This document shows, piece after piece, positions 17,558 to 26,310 of a stretch of 48,234 bases of DNA (positions are counted from its first letter, which is position 1; each line of letters opens with the position of its first letter). The notes under the pieces are model-generated. The model was not told where the DNA came from. It saw only the letters and a list, made by a program, of their open reading frames with translations, and ran no database searches. Position numbers and translations under genes: made by a program. This stretch comes from an uncultured Selenomonadales bacterium (GTDB taxonomy: Bacteria > Bacillota > Negativicutes > Acidaminococcales > Acidaminococcaceae): NCBI GenBank assembly GCA_900315925.1, contig ONAV01000011.1, positions 1 through 48,234 of the forward strand, written 5' to 3'.

Positions 17558-18625
17558 TCAGGAACGTGTTCCCTGTGCTTTTTCTCCGGCAAACGCGGCA
17601 CGCAGCTGTCCGCAGGCCGCATTGATATCCTTTCCCATCTCTTTACGTACCGTTGCATGGATGCGGCGCCGATGTAAAATCGACAAAAAGCGTTCAACTC
17701 GCTTTGTACCGGGCCGGAAATAACCTTTTTCCGGAACCGGATTGGCCGGAATGAGATTTACGCCGGCCTGCTTATAACGCAAATACTCCGCCAGCAACTC
17801 CGCATCCCTGTCGCTGTCATTGATATCTGCCAGTAAAATATACTCATACGTAACCTGTCTTCCGCTGCTGACCGCATACTCTTCCGCTGCGGCAATCACA
17901 TCCGGAAACGGAAAACCCTGATTGACCGGCATCAGTTCCGAACGCAGCTCATTTCTGACCGCGTGGAGCGATATGGCCAGATTAATCGGCAGTTCCAGCT
18001 TCTGCATCTTTTGGATGCCGGGAATAATACCGCAGGTGGAAACCGTCATGTTGCGGTACCCGATATTGGCAACATCCGGCCGATGCAAAAACTGCAGGGC
18101 CTCGAAGACCGCGTCAAAATTCAGCATGGGCTCGCCGCTTCCCATGACCACCACACGGCTCACCCTTTCTCCCGCGGCAGCAAGCCGGGCATCGAAGAGA
18201 TACACCTGGGCCGCAATCTCGGCGACCGTCAGATTTCTCACCGCGCCATGCAGGCCGCTGGCACAAAACGCGCAGTGCATATCGCAGCCAACCTGACTGG
18301 AAACACAGACGCTGTACCCGTAATCATGATGCATCAGTACCGTTTCGATGGCATTGCCGTCGGGCAGTTCCAGTAAAATTTTCTGTGTCAGCCCGTCCGC
18401 GGAATCTAACTTGCGGACGACCCGTATTTCCGCAGGCAATACCGAAAACGTTTCCTGCAGCAACTGGCGCTCCGCTTTGCCCAGATTGCTCATCTGCGCA
18501 AAATCAAATACACATTTCTGATACAGCCAGTCGTAAATCTGCTTTGCCCGGAATTTTTTCATTCCCAACTCAGCCAGCGCCGTCTGCAATTGCGGCAAGG
18601 GCATTCCGAAAATTTCAGTCTTCAT
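17558..18625 (-). CDS. rlmN: Dual-specificity 23S rRNA/tRNA adenine-C2 methyltransferase
   Basis: Radical SAM enzyme that methylates A2503 of 23S rRNA and A37 of some tRNAs. The 355-residue protein has the CDMHCAFC iron-sulfur motif and the C-terminal DINAACGQL segment with the conserved methyl-carrying cysteine. GSGEPMLNFD and LAISLHA are also typical. The ATG at 18625 has only a weak purine-rich site. It lies 93 bp after rsmB in the same cluster. Confidence 0.96.
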   Translation of the reverse strand: MKTEIFGMPLPQLQTALAELGMKKFRAKQIYDWLYQKCVFDFAQMSNLGKAERQLLQETFSVLPAEIRVVRKLDSADGLTQKILLELPDGNAIETVLMHHDYGYSVCVSSQVGCDMHCAFCASGLHGAVRNLTVAEIAAQVYLFDARLAAAGERVSRVVVMGSGEPMLNFDAVFEALQFLHRPDVANIGYRNMTVSTCGIIPGIQKMQKLELPINLAISLHAVRNELRSELMPVNQGFPFPDVIAAAEEYAVSSGRQVTYEYILLADINDSDRDAELLAEYLRYKQAGVNLIPANPVPEKGYFRPGTKRVERFLSILHRRRIHATVRKEMGKDINAACGQLRAAFAGEKAQGTRS

Positions 18626-18718
18626 ATCTCTGTCTATCTAAAACCAGTTGTTACTTTCCAACATTATAAAAGTAAAACTCTATATAAATTAAATTCTGCT
18701 ACTGTTTTTAAGGAAACG

Positions 18719-20080
18719 TTATTTATCTTTCTGCAATACTGTCAGATAAAATCCGTCCACACCATCCCGCTGCGGATACAGTTGCAGTTCCTTAACGGTC
18801 TTTTTCGTACGGGGATGGGCGAAGCCGGTTTGCTTCCACTCCCGGTGATGCTGCAAAAACGCTTCTATCAAAATCCGGTTTTCCCGGTCTTCGATCGTAC
18901 ACGTGCTGTATACCAGAACGCCGCCGGGTTTTACATAACGGCTTGCGTTGTCCAGAATTTTCTGCTGCAGCGCCGGAAAATCCCGCAGCCCGGTTTCCGT
19001 TTTTGTCCAGCGCGCTTCCGCCCTGCGTCGCAGCACGCCCAGGCCGGAGCAGGGCGCATCCACCAGCACCCGGTCAAAGGCGGCTTCCCACTCTTCCCGG
19101 AACACGCAGCCGTCCTGCAATTCTGTCTTTATATTTTCCAGCTTCAGCCTGGCCGCATTTTCTGCAATCAGTTTCAGTTTATGGGGGTAGATGTCACAGG
19201 CCGTCACCCTGCCGGTATTCTCCATCAGCGCAGCGATATGGGTGGTTTTACCGCCCGGCGCGGCGCACAGGTCCAACACCCGTTCCCCCGGTTGCGGCGC
19301 TAAGGCCATAGCCGGCAGCATGGAACTTTCATCCTGCACATAAAAACTGTGGGGAAATGTTTCCAGCAACATCTGCAGGCCCGGCGATTTTGTCATCACG
19401 ATCCCGTCGGGACACCAGAGGGACACCTCCGCTTCGCAGCCCATTTCCCGCAAATCCTGCAAAAAGGCGTCACGGGTCGTCATACATGAATTCACCCGCA
19501 GACTCAGACTGGCCGGTTCATTATCCCAGCTGCACAACGCATTTGCTTCTTCATCGCCAAACTGTCTGCGCCAGCGCTCTACCAGCCAGCGGGGGTGACA
19601 GACGCGCAGCGGCATATCGTTCCGGATATTCTCCCACAGCAGTTCTTTCTGCCGGAGCGTACCCCGCAGCACCCCGTTGACAAATTTATCCGTGCCTTTA
19701 TGACTGAACTTTTTAGCCAGATTCACACTTTCATTACAGGCAGCGGAGTCCGGAATCCGGTCCATATAAAAAATCTGGTATAAACCCAGATGCAGAATAC
19801 AGTAGATCACCGGTTCCAGTTTCCGGACAGGACGGTCTGTCATCCGGCCAAGCACAAAGTCCAGGGTGCCCTTTGCCTTGACAGCGCCGTTGACCAGCTC
19901 TGTGGCAAAACGCCGGTCCAGCTCTTCCAGGCCGGCCCTGCGCAACGTGCGGTTCAGCGCAATGGCAGTATAGGCTCCTTCCTGCCAAATCTGCAGCATA
20001 GCCTGCAACGCGGCTTCCCTGCCGTTCACAGGACGTTTCAGGCTGTCCGGCATTCCGTGTCTGTCTTTACGCACTGGCAT
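18719..20080 (-). CDS. rsmB: 16S rRNA (cytosine-967-C5)-methyltransferase
   Basis: Methylates C967 of 16S rRNA. The 453-residue protein has an N-terminal NusB-like helical domain (about 15-150) and a C-terminal methyltransferase with the SAM motif LDLCAAPGGKTTHI, the catalytic cysteine motifs DAPCSGLG and YSTCT, and the expected VKPGG segment. The ATG at 20080 overlaps the end of the DUF116 gene by 14 nt; a second ATG at 20053 is possible. Confidence 0.95.
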   Translation of the reverse strand: MPVRKDRHGMPDSLKRPVNGREAALQAMLQIWQEGAYTAIALNRTLRRAGLEELDRRFATELVNGAVKAKGTLDFVLGRMTDRPVRKLEPVIYCILHLGLYQIFYMDRIPDSAACNESVNLAKKFSHKGTDKFVNGVLRGTLRQKELLWENIRNDMPLRVCHPRWLVERWRRQFGDEEANALCSWDNEPASLSLRVNSCMTTRDAFLQDLREMGCEAEVSLWCPDGIVMTKSPGLQMLLETFPHSFYVQDESSMLPAMALAPQPGERVLDLCAAPGGKTTHIAALMENTGRVTACDIYPHKLKLIAENAARLKLENIKTELQDGCVFREEWEAAFDRVLVDAPCSGLGVLRRRAEARWTKTETGLRDFPALQQKILDNASRYVKPGGVLVYSTCTIEDRENRILIEAFLQHHREWKQTGFAHPRTKKTVKELQLYPQRDGVDGFYLTVLQKDK

Positions 20081-20861
20081 CTTCCGGTATATCCTCGCTT
20101 AACATACGAATTGCTTCTTCCACTTTCGCAATACTGACCCTTGTATTAAAGCAGGGACCAAAGGGACGCTCATTAAAGATCGCAATGACCGGTATGGGAA
20201 AAACATCCTGGATCCCGCTGGTCAGATCCCGCTCACAGGCCACGGCAATGATTGCCTTGGGATGCGCCTTGGCCACCATCTGCCGGGCCAGCGTCCCACC
20301 GGTGGCCACCACGAAATGCATATGATATTTATGACACAGCCCCAGCAGACCGCCCACACAGCAACCGCCGCACTGCTGACAGTTTTCGATGTTCCGGGTG
20401 ATCTTCCGGGGACAGGTATCCAACTGGAGACAGTGAGGAGTCAGGATCAGCAGCCGGTCCGAGGGGACCTTGATATGATGCTGCTTCACCAGCGCATTAT
20501 TCACCGCCACAAAACTCTGTTCCACCTTTTCCCTGGGAATGTTCAGGATACGTCCCAGGCCCACCGCAAAGGGGAACAGAAAATTGATTGCTTTCCAGGA
20601 CCAGAAATATAAAATTTTCGGCAGCGGCATACCCATAATCGCCAGCACAATCGCCAGTTCCCCGGCAAACAGGAAGAAGATCGCCCCGAATACCAGGAAG
20701 CCAAAGGCCGCCGGCAAAAACTGGCTGATCGCCTCAAAGCCCAGATAGGTTACCTTCCAGGCAAAAAACAGGAGGACAGCCGTCATGATGGCGCTGAACA
20801 GCACCAGTGCAAGGAACACTCTTTTTTTGGGGTTAACCGCCATTTCCACTGCAGAAACCAT
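20067..20861 (-). CDS. DUF116 membrane protein
   Basis: Protein of 264 residues with about two N-terminal membrane segments (about 15-35 and 50-80). A cysteine-rich cytosolic domain follows: HCLQLDTCPRK, then CQQCGGCCVGGLLGLC. The family is regularly found between fmt and rsmB in Firmicutes, and its function is not established. The cysteine pattern suggests metal or Fe-S binding, which is inference. It follows fmt closely. Confidence 0.88.
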   Translation of the reverse strand: MVSAVEMAVNPKKRVFLALVLFSAIMTAVLLFFAWKVTYLGFEAISQFLPAAFGFLVFGAIFFLFAGELAIVLAIMGMPLPKILYFWSWKAINFLFPFAVGLGRILNIPREKVEQSFVAVNNALVKQHHIKVPSDRLLILTPHCLQLDTCPRKITRNIENCQQCGGCCVGGLLGLCHKYHMHFVVATGGTLARQMVAKAHPKAIIAVACERDLTSGIQDVFPIPVIAIFNERPFGPCFNTRVSIAKVEEAIRMLSEDIPEDASA

Positions 20862-20869
20862 AAAACATC

Positions 20870-21814
20870 TTACTCCTTACTGTCAAACCGATCGCCGGCC
20901 GTCACGCCGCGGCCGTTCAGAAATACGGCGGCAGGCATGCGTTTTTTCGATTCCGGCTGTACGGTCAGTATCCGCAGCTCCTCATCCCGGCAAGCCACGG
21001 AAAAATCTTTTTTCGTCACGGAAACCACGGTCCCCGGAAGAGCTTCCGTCCTGTTTCCGGTCACACGGGTCTCCCAAATCTTCAACAGTTTCCCGTCAGG
21101 CAAATACGTAAACGCGCCCGGCACCGGGTCAAAGCCCCGCACCCGGTCATGCACTTCCTGCGCCGGACGGTTCCAGTCGATTTTCGCCATTTCTTTCGTA
21201 AGCAGCGTCGCAAAGGTTGCTTCACTTTCCTTCTGAATTTCAGGCTGCAGCCCTTCCGCGATCCGGGGAAGCGTATCCGTCAAAAGTGCCGCGCCTTTTT
21301 CCATCAGCTCGTCATGGAGCCGGGCAAAGTTCATTTCCGCATCAATCGGCACAACCACCCGGCTGTACATGGCTCCTGTGTCCATACCCTTTTCCATCCG
21401 CATGATCGTCACGCCGGATTCCTTTTCCCCTTTGATAATCGCGTACTGGATCGGCGCGGCGCCGCGGTATTTAGGCAGCAGAGAGGCATGCACGTTGATA
21501 CAGCCATAGGTGGGAATATCCAAAATTTCCTGTGTCAGGAACTGGCCGAAAGCGGCCACCACAATAAAATCAGGCTGCCAGGCTTTTAACTGCTGCACAA
21601 ATTCCGCTTCTTTGACCTTCAGCGGCTGGAATACCGGCAGACCGTGCTGCAGCGCAAAGGTCTTCACCGGTGTTTCCACCATCTTCTGCCCCCTGCCTTT
21701 CGGACGGTCCGGCTGGGTCACCACAGCCTGTATATGATACTGTCCCGCTTCCAACAATGCTTTCAGGGACCCCACCGCAAAATCCGGCGTGCCCATGAAC
21801 ACCACATTCCACAT
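20870..21814 (-). CDS. fmt: Methionyl-tRNA formyltransferase
   Basis: Formylates initiator Met-tRNA using 10-formyltetrahydrofolate. The 314-residue protein has MGTPDFAVGSL at the start, the catalytic segment INVHASLLPKYRGAAPIQ and IMRMEKGMDTGAM, and then the C-terminal domain with VRGFDPVPGAFT. The start at 21814 lies 3 nt after the def stop, so coupling with deformylase is likely. Confidence 0.96.
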   Translation of the reverse strand: MWNVVFMGTPDFAVGSLKALLEAGQYHIQAVVTQPDRPKGRGQKMVETPVKTFALQHGLPVFQPLKVKEAEFVQQLKAWQPDFIVVAAFGQFLTQEILDIPTYGCINVHASLLPKYRGAAPIQYAIIKGEKESGVTIMRMEKGMDTGAMYSRVVVPIDAEMNFARLHDELMEKGAALLTDTLPRIAEGLQPEIQKESEATFATLLTKEMAKIDWNRPAQEVHDRVRGFDPVPGAFTYLPDGKLLKIWETRVTGNRTEALPGTVVSVTKKDFSVACRDEELRILTVQPESKKRMPAAVFLNGRGVTAGDRFDSKE

Positions 21815-21817
21815 CGT

Positions 21818-22291
21818 TCAATCCTCCGGCGCTTTCAGGGTAATGGTCACGGCCTTGTCCGTAAACAGAATGCCATCCAGATGGTCCGTCTCATGCTGCA
21901 GACAGATCGCCAGCAGCCCGTCGGTGGCAAGGAACTGCTTCTTGCCGTGGGGATCGGTATATTCACATTCCACATATTCCGCCCGTTCCACTTCGCCTTC
22001 AAAATTGGGGACTGAAAGACAGCCTTCCCCAGCGATCCGGGAACCCTCTTTTTTCGTAATGACCGGATTGATCAGCTCCAGCAGCCCGTTTCCGTCCTGC
22101 AGGTCAATGACCACAATGCGCTGCAGAATACCCACCTGGGGCGCCGCCAGCCCGATCCCGTTACCGGATTTGTACAGCGTATCCGCCATATCTTTCAAAA
22201 TACGTTTCACTTTTTTATCTATGCGCTTCACCGGTTCGCTGACTTTTTTGAGAACCGGGTCTCCCGCCCTTCTGATTTCCAGGACCGCCAT
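21818..22291 (-). CDS. def: Peptide deformylase
   Basis: Removes the formyl group from new proteins using a metal ion. The 157-residue protein shows all three family motifs: GIGLAAPQVG, EGCLSVP and HETDHLDG, which supply the glutamine, cysteine, two histidines and glutamate. The ATG at 22291 follows GGAGG. An extended -10 promoter lies upstream at 22341-22349, so this is probably the first gene of the translation and kinase cluster that runs to rsgA. Confidence 0.96.
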   Translation of the reverse strand: MAVLEIRRAGDPVLKKVSEPVKRIDKKVKRILKDMADTLYKSGNGIGLAAPQVGILQRIVVIDLQDGNGLLELINPVITKKEGSRIAGEGCLSVPNFEGEVERAEYVECEYTDPHGKKQFLATDGLLAICLQHETDHLDGILFTDKAVTITLKAPED

Positions 22292-22340
22292 GTTGCCTCC
22301 AAATTAAATCTGAATTCAATAAAAAATAAAATTACATTAT

Positions 22341-22349
22341 ATTATAACA
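22341..22349 (-). promoter_or_regulatory. Extended -10 promoter for the def cluster
   Basis: On the minus strand the bases read TGTTATAAT, a full extended -10 element about 50 bp upstream of the def start. No good -35 box is visible, which extended -10 promoters can tolerate. Confidence 0.6.
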
Positions 22350-22374
22350 CATAACTCCGTATTTTTAAAGTTAC

Positions 22375-24762
22375 CTATATTGCCATAATCGGATCCACAT
22401 CGAAAAACACATTCTTTACCGTCCTGTATCTGCTGGCAAGCAGACACGCTTTCACCTGTTCCATCGCCTGGGACTTCACCACGATATTGATCCGGTACAA
22501 ATCCCTGACCTTTGCCACGCCGGATGGAAAGGGGCCCATGATCTCCGTACGTTCCCAGTGCTCCGCCGCATACCGGCCCCGCAAATACTGCGCCATTTCA
22601 TCGGCCAGTTCCCAGGCTTTCTTCTCTTCTTTATCCACTACCGTTACTTTCAGGATCTCACCATACGGAGGATAGAGCAATTCCTTTCTCATAGCCAGCT
22701 CGTGTCCGGCAAAGGTTTCGTAATCCTGTTTGGCCGCCAGGGTAATGATCTCATTTTCCGGATCATAGGTCTGCAGCACCACGCGGCCCGGTTTATCGCC
22801 CCGCCCGGCCCGGCCGGCCGCCTGGGTCAGCAGGGAAAAGCCCCGTTCGGACGCGCGGAAATCCGGCATGTTCAACGTACTGTCCGCTGCCAGTATGCCA
22901 ACCAGGGTCACGTCCGGAATATCATGACCCTTGGCCACCATCTGGGTACCCAGCAGCACATTGGCTTCCTTTTGGGAAAAACGCCGGATGATCTCCTCAT
23001 GGGCCATTTTAGTGGCCGTGCTGTCCTGATCCATACGCAATACCTGAACACCGGGCATCTGGCTGATTTCCTGTTCCGCTTTCTGGGTTCCGCTGCCGAA
23101 GAATTTGATCCGCCGGCTGCCACAATGGGGGCAGGTTTCCGGAATCGGATACGTATTCCCGCAATAATGACACCGCATAGCCTGTTCATCCGCATGAAAC
23201 ACCAGACTGACCGCACAGTGCGGACAGGTCAGCGTTTCCCCGCAGTCCCTGCACATGACAAAGGTGGAATAGCCCCGACGGTTCAGCAGCACAATAGCCT
23301 GCTGGTCTGCGTGTACCGTCGCAATGAGCTCCCGGCGCAGCTTGCGGGAAATGACGGAAAAATTTTTCTGCGCCAGTTCTTCCCGCATATCCACCACGTC
23401 CACAGCAGGCAAAAAGGAACTGCCCGGACGGCGTTTCAGCTGCAAATGACCAATCTTTCCCGAAACCGCGCGGAAATAGGATTCCAGGGAAGGCGTGGCG
23501 CTGCCCAGGACCAGCACCGCCCCGCTGTTCTTACACCGGTAACGCGCCACTTCCCTGGCGTGGTAGGCAGGACGTTCCTCCTGTTTATAACTGTTCTCCT
23601 GTTCCTCGTCTACCATTACGAGGCCCAGATTCTTAAACGGGGCGAAGACCGCGCTTCGCACCCCGATCAACACATTGGCTTCCCCGGTGCGCATCTTGTA
23701 CCAGACGTCGCCCCGTTCATTTTGCGACAACTTGCTGTGGGCCACGGCCACTTCCTGACCGAACCAGGCCTGAAACCGCTGCACAATCTGCGCCGTCAGC
23801 GCAATTTCCGGTACCAGCACCAGCACCTGCTTTCCCTGCCGCAAGGCATGGTCGGCAGCCCGCAGATATACCTCGGTCTTACCGCTGCCGGTAATTCCCT
23901 GCAGCAAAAATTCCTGGGGTCTTGTCTTTTCGCAATTCGTCTCTGTCTTCTGTTTACCGGCGTCTACGCCAAGCACAGCCGCGCCGGGTTCATCCTTTTC
24001 CGCCGGCTTCCCCGTCGGAAAATAATCCAGCGACGCCTTAATCGCCGCCACCGCCTGGGCCTGTTCCTCCGTCAGCTGCAACGTTTCCTTACGCTCTGCC
24101 TGACGGTCATAACTGTTACGCAGCAACCGCTTTTCCGTCCGCAGCGCCCAGCCCTTTTCCGCCAGCGTCTGTAACACAGCCCCGCTGATGTGCTGCGCCT
24201 CCGCCTCTTTCCGGTCCAGCGGCTCCGTTGCATGAAGCAGAACTTCCAGCGCCTGCATCTGCGCTTTCGCCCGGCGGCTTCCTTCCGCCAGCGCCGCCTT
24301 TCCCATTTCTGTAATGGTATAGGCCACAACCGTCCGGGCCTTCAGCCGCTCTTCTATCTCATAGGCAATCAGCCGGCCCCCCTGATATACTGGCTTGCGC
24401 CGGATGCTCGTCTTCCCGGGGATAAACAACCGCATAGCTTCCGCCAGGGAACACATATAATACCCGGCCAGCCACTTTGCCGTCCCCATCATCTCTTCCG
24501 AAAACCAGGGACGGGTTCCCAGCACCGCCGTAACCTCTTTCATCTTATCCAAGGAAAAACCGGGATTCTCCTTTTGCAATAACGCCAGGGCTTCTTCCCG
24601 GTCAAAATCCCGCACGATAAAACCTTCCACCTTCTGGGGGCCGAAGGGAACGACTACGCGCCAGCCTTCCCCGGCCTGCCCCATACTGTCCGGAAGGCCA
24701 TATATAAACTGCCTGAACAGATTTTTAACAGGCAGATTGATCGCTACCAGTACATATTTCAT
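22375..24762 (-). CDS. priA: Primosomal replication protein N', DNA helicase
   Basis: Restarts collapsed replication forks. The protein of about 795 residues has an N-terminal DNA-binding domain, a helicase core with Walker A GITGSGKTEVY and the DEEQ box in VMVDEEQENSYK, and the zinc-binding cysteines CRDC, CPHC, CHYC and CPHC. A charged insert of about 30 residues (around residues 245-280) lies just before Walker A, longer than in typical relatives. The ATG at 24762 has GAGG 6 nt upstream; the ATG at 24774 lacks a site and overlaps the preceding stop. It is followed by def. Confidence 0.95.
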   Translation of the reverse strand: MKYVLVAINLPVKNLFRQFIYGLPDSMGQAGEGWRVVVPFGPQKVEGFIVRDFDREEALALLQKENPGFSLDKMKEVTAVLGTRPWFSEEMMGTAKWLAGYYMCSLAEAMRLFIPGKTSIRRKPVYQGGRLIAYEIEERLKARTVVAYTITEMGKAALAEGSRRAKAQMQALEVLLHATEPLDRKEAEAQHISGAVLQTLAEKGWALRTEKRLLRNSYDRQAERKETLQLTEEQAQAVAAIKASLDYFPTGKPAEKDEPGAAVLGVDAGKQKTETNCEKTRPQEFLLQGITGSGKTEVYLRAADHALRQGKQVLVLVPEIALTAQIVQRFQAWFGQEVAVAHSKLSQNERGDVWYKMRTGEANVLIGVRSAVFAPFKNLGLVMVDEEQENSYKQEERPAYHAREVARYRCKNSGAVLVLGSATPSLESYFRAVSGKIGHLQLKRRPGSSFLPAVDVVDMREELAQKNFSVISRKLRRELIATVHADQQAIVLLNRRGYSTFVMCRDCGETLTCPHCAVSLVFHADEQAMRCHYCGNTYPIPETCPHCGSRRIKFFGSGTQKAEQEISQMPGVQVLRMDQDSTATKMAHEEIIRRFSQKEANVLLGTQMVAKGHDIPDVTLVGILAADSTLNMPDFRASERGFSLLTQAAGRAGRGDKPGRVVLQTYDPENEIITLAAKQDYETFAGHELAMRKELLYPPYGEILKVTVVDKEEKKAWELADEMAQYLRGRYAAEHWERTEIMGPFPSGVAKVRDLYRINIVVKSQAMEQVKACLLASRYRTVKNVFFDVDPIMAI

Positions 24763-24770
24763 ACCAAACC

Positions 24771-25529
24771 TCATTGCCGGTGATTGGCGCCATCGGCATA
24801 ATTGATCGCGATGCCCGGCTGCACATTATACACAAACACATGGAAATGGAGCGCCCTGCCTCCGTCATCGGCAGACAGCGCTTCCATCGTCACGCCCCGG
24901 GCCACCAGTTCGCGCCCGTAAAACACAGGCGTCACCCGGTAAAACACATGCTTACGGGTCTGCCGGATATAACTGGCCACGCGGTTCTCAAAGGGAAGCA
25001 TCCCCACCACGTTAAAATGCCGCGTCCCCGTGATCAGATTCCGTTTATTGGCATTCTCTCCCGTCAGCTGGAATGCCAGAAGATGACAACGATTATATAA
25101 ATACTTTTTATCAATCTCATCGTACTTGCTGAACTGCCAGCCCGAAGGCTTTACCATCCCGATGGGCCCCCTTGGCTTCGTGGGAAGGAACTCCGGCCCC
25201 AGTTTTCCGTACGCCGGCCCGCAGCGCCCCAGTGCATCCAGGGGCGTAAAGGAATAATAGGGATTTTCCTTTGCCTTGAATTCTTCGGAAAACTGCGGTT
25301 TGTTCCCATACAGGACCACAAAGGAACGGCCCGTATACTCCGGCAGGTTATCCAGCGTAACAAAAGGCGCCCGCTGGGCCGCACGTCCCCCGCCCTCAAC
25401 CGGCCTCGCCTCCTGATGCTGCAGATTGACAAACTCCAGCCCGAAAAGCACCAGGACAACCACCATCACCGCGCGAAGAAAAATCCATTTAACTTTTTTC
25501 CAAAACCCTGACCCGTTGCGCGCCGCCAT
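24771..25529 (-). CDS. Membrane-anchored DNA/RNA non-specific endonuclease (EndA-like)
   Basis: Predicted nuclease of 252 residues with one N-terminal membrane segment (about 15-35) that would place the catalytic domain outside the cytoplasm. The core YNRCHLLAFQLTGENANKRN, then LITGTRHFNVVGMLPFEN, matches the Endonuclea_NS_2 family, including DNA-entry nucleases. The usual R-G-H is R-C-H here; the catalytic histidine is kept. The C-terminal FVYNVQPGIAINYADG block is also typical. The ATG at 25529 has AGGAG in front. It may degrade DNA for nutrition or take part in uptake; competence genes are not seen beside it, but pilus genes are nearby. It overlaps priA slightly upstream of its start. Confidence 0.85.
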   Translation of the reverse strand: MAARNGSGFWKKVKWIFLRAVMVVVLVLFGLEFVNLQHQEARPVEGGGRAAQRAPFVTLDNLPEYTGRSFVVLYGNKPQFSEEFKAKENPYYSFTPLDALGRCGPAYGKLGPEFLPTKPRGPIGMVKPSGWQFSKYDEIDKKYLYNRCHLLAFQLTGENANKRNLITGTRHFNVVGMLPFENRVASYIRQTRKHVFYRVTPVFYGRELVARGVTMEALSADDGGRALHFHVFVYNVQPGIAINYADGANHRQ

Positions 25530-25585
25530 CCCGACTCCTGTTTCCACTACTTACAATCCAACCGTACTTCCGCAACATTTCCAAA

Positions 25586-25631
25586 TGAAAAAAGAGGGCG
25601 GCTACAGGATAGAAATCACGCTGTAGCCACC
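25586..25631 (-). terminator. Terminator after the DUF937 gene
   Basis: An 11-bp stem (25621-25631 with 25597-25607, one wobble pair) carries GGCTACAG and CTGTAGCC and is followed by a T run on the minus strand. It lies just downstream of the DUF937 stop. Confidence 0.85.
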
Positions 25632-25647
25632 GACAGATCCGCTCCGT

Positions 25648-26229
25648 TTATTTCAACATAGACAGAAGCCCCAGCAAATCGCTTCCGTCAAAGGACGCCT
25701 GGTTTTGCGGACGACGCTGCGCTCCCCCCTGGGCGGAGGACATCATCTGCATAAAGCCCATGATATCCGAAGCGTCAATGCCGTCGCTCAGGTCAATGGC
25801 CGGTCTCTGCCGCTGCACCGGCGCCTGATTGGACGCAGCAGACAGACTGCTGAGCAATACCGGAGCCAGCGCGCTCAGCGCCGAGCCCACCTGATCGTTG
25901 CTCAGGCCGCTCTGGCTGGACAGCCCGTTCATCACTGAAGAAGAATTCCTTCCCAGAATATGCTGTAAAATCTTGGCGCCGTCGTCCATATCCGCCGTGG
26001 CAAACTGTTCGGCCACCGAACCCGTCCCGGTATGCTGCCCCAGGGCTTCATTCAAGGACGCCGCGCCGGACTGGGTGGAAGCATTGGCAGTCATGGCCCG
26101 CAGCAAGATGGGCAGCGCCGCCGTAATGAGGGCCGCCATCTGATCATTGCTGCCGCCGGTCCTCCGGGACATGGAATCCAGGGAAGAGGAAGAAGTCATT
26201 GAAGTTAATAAGGTTTCCAACAAGCTCAT
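25648..26229 (-). CDS. DUF937 domain-containing protein
   Basis: Protein of 193 residues, rich in Ser, Ala and Gln, with no signal peptide. The region GAKILQHILGRNSSSVMNGL, followed by SGLSNDQVGSALSALAPVLL, matches the DUF937 pattern; the function of this family is unknown. The C-terminal half is low complexity and ends FDGSDLLGLLSMLK. AAGGAG precedes the ATG at 26229. It is monocistronic between a terminator and the diguanylate cyclase gene. Confidence 0.85.
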   Translation of the reverse strand: MSLLETLLTSMTSSSSLDSMSRRTGGSNDQMAALITAALPILLRAMTANASTQSGAASLNEALGQHTGTGSVAEQFATADMDDGAKILQHILGRNSSSVMNGLSSQSGLSNDQVGSALSALAPVLLSSLSAASNQAPVQRQRPAIDLSDGIDASDIMGFMQMMSSAQGGAQRRPQNQASFDGSDLLGLLSMLK

Positions 26230-26310
26230 GATTACATCTCCTTTTCTTAAAAACTCATAAAACCCTGCAAGCTACTTTGCCTGCTTTTGTAAAACCGTAC
26301 CCCGACGGGA

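Noticed and set aside
22558-24174. Long rightward open frame opposite priA
   Set aside because: It is fully antisense to a well-supported helicase gene, has no ribosome binding site and its protein is rich in His, Arg and Gln, as expected from a shadow frame.
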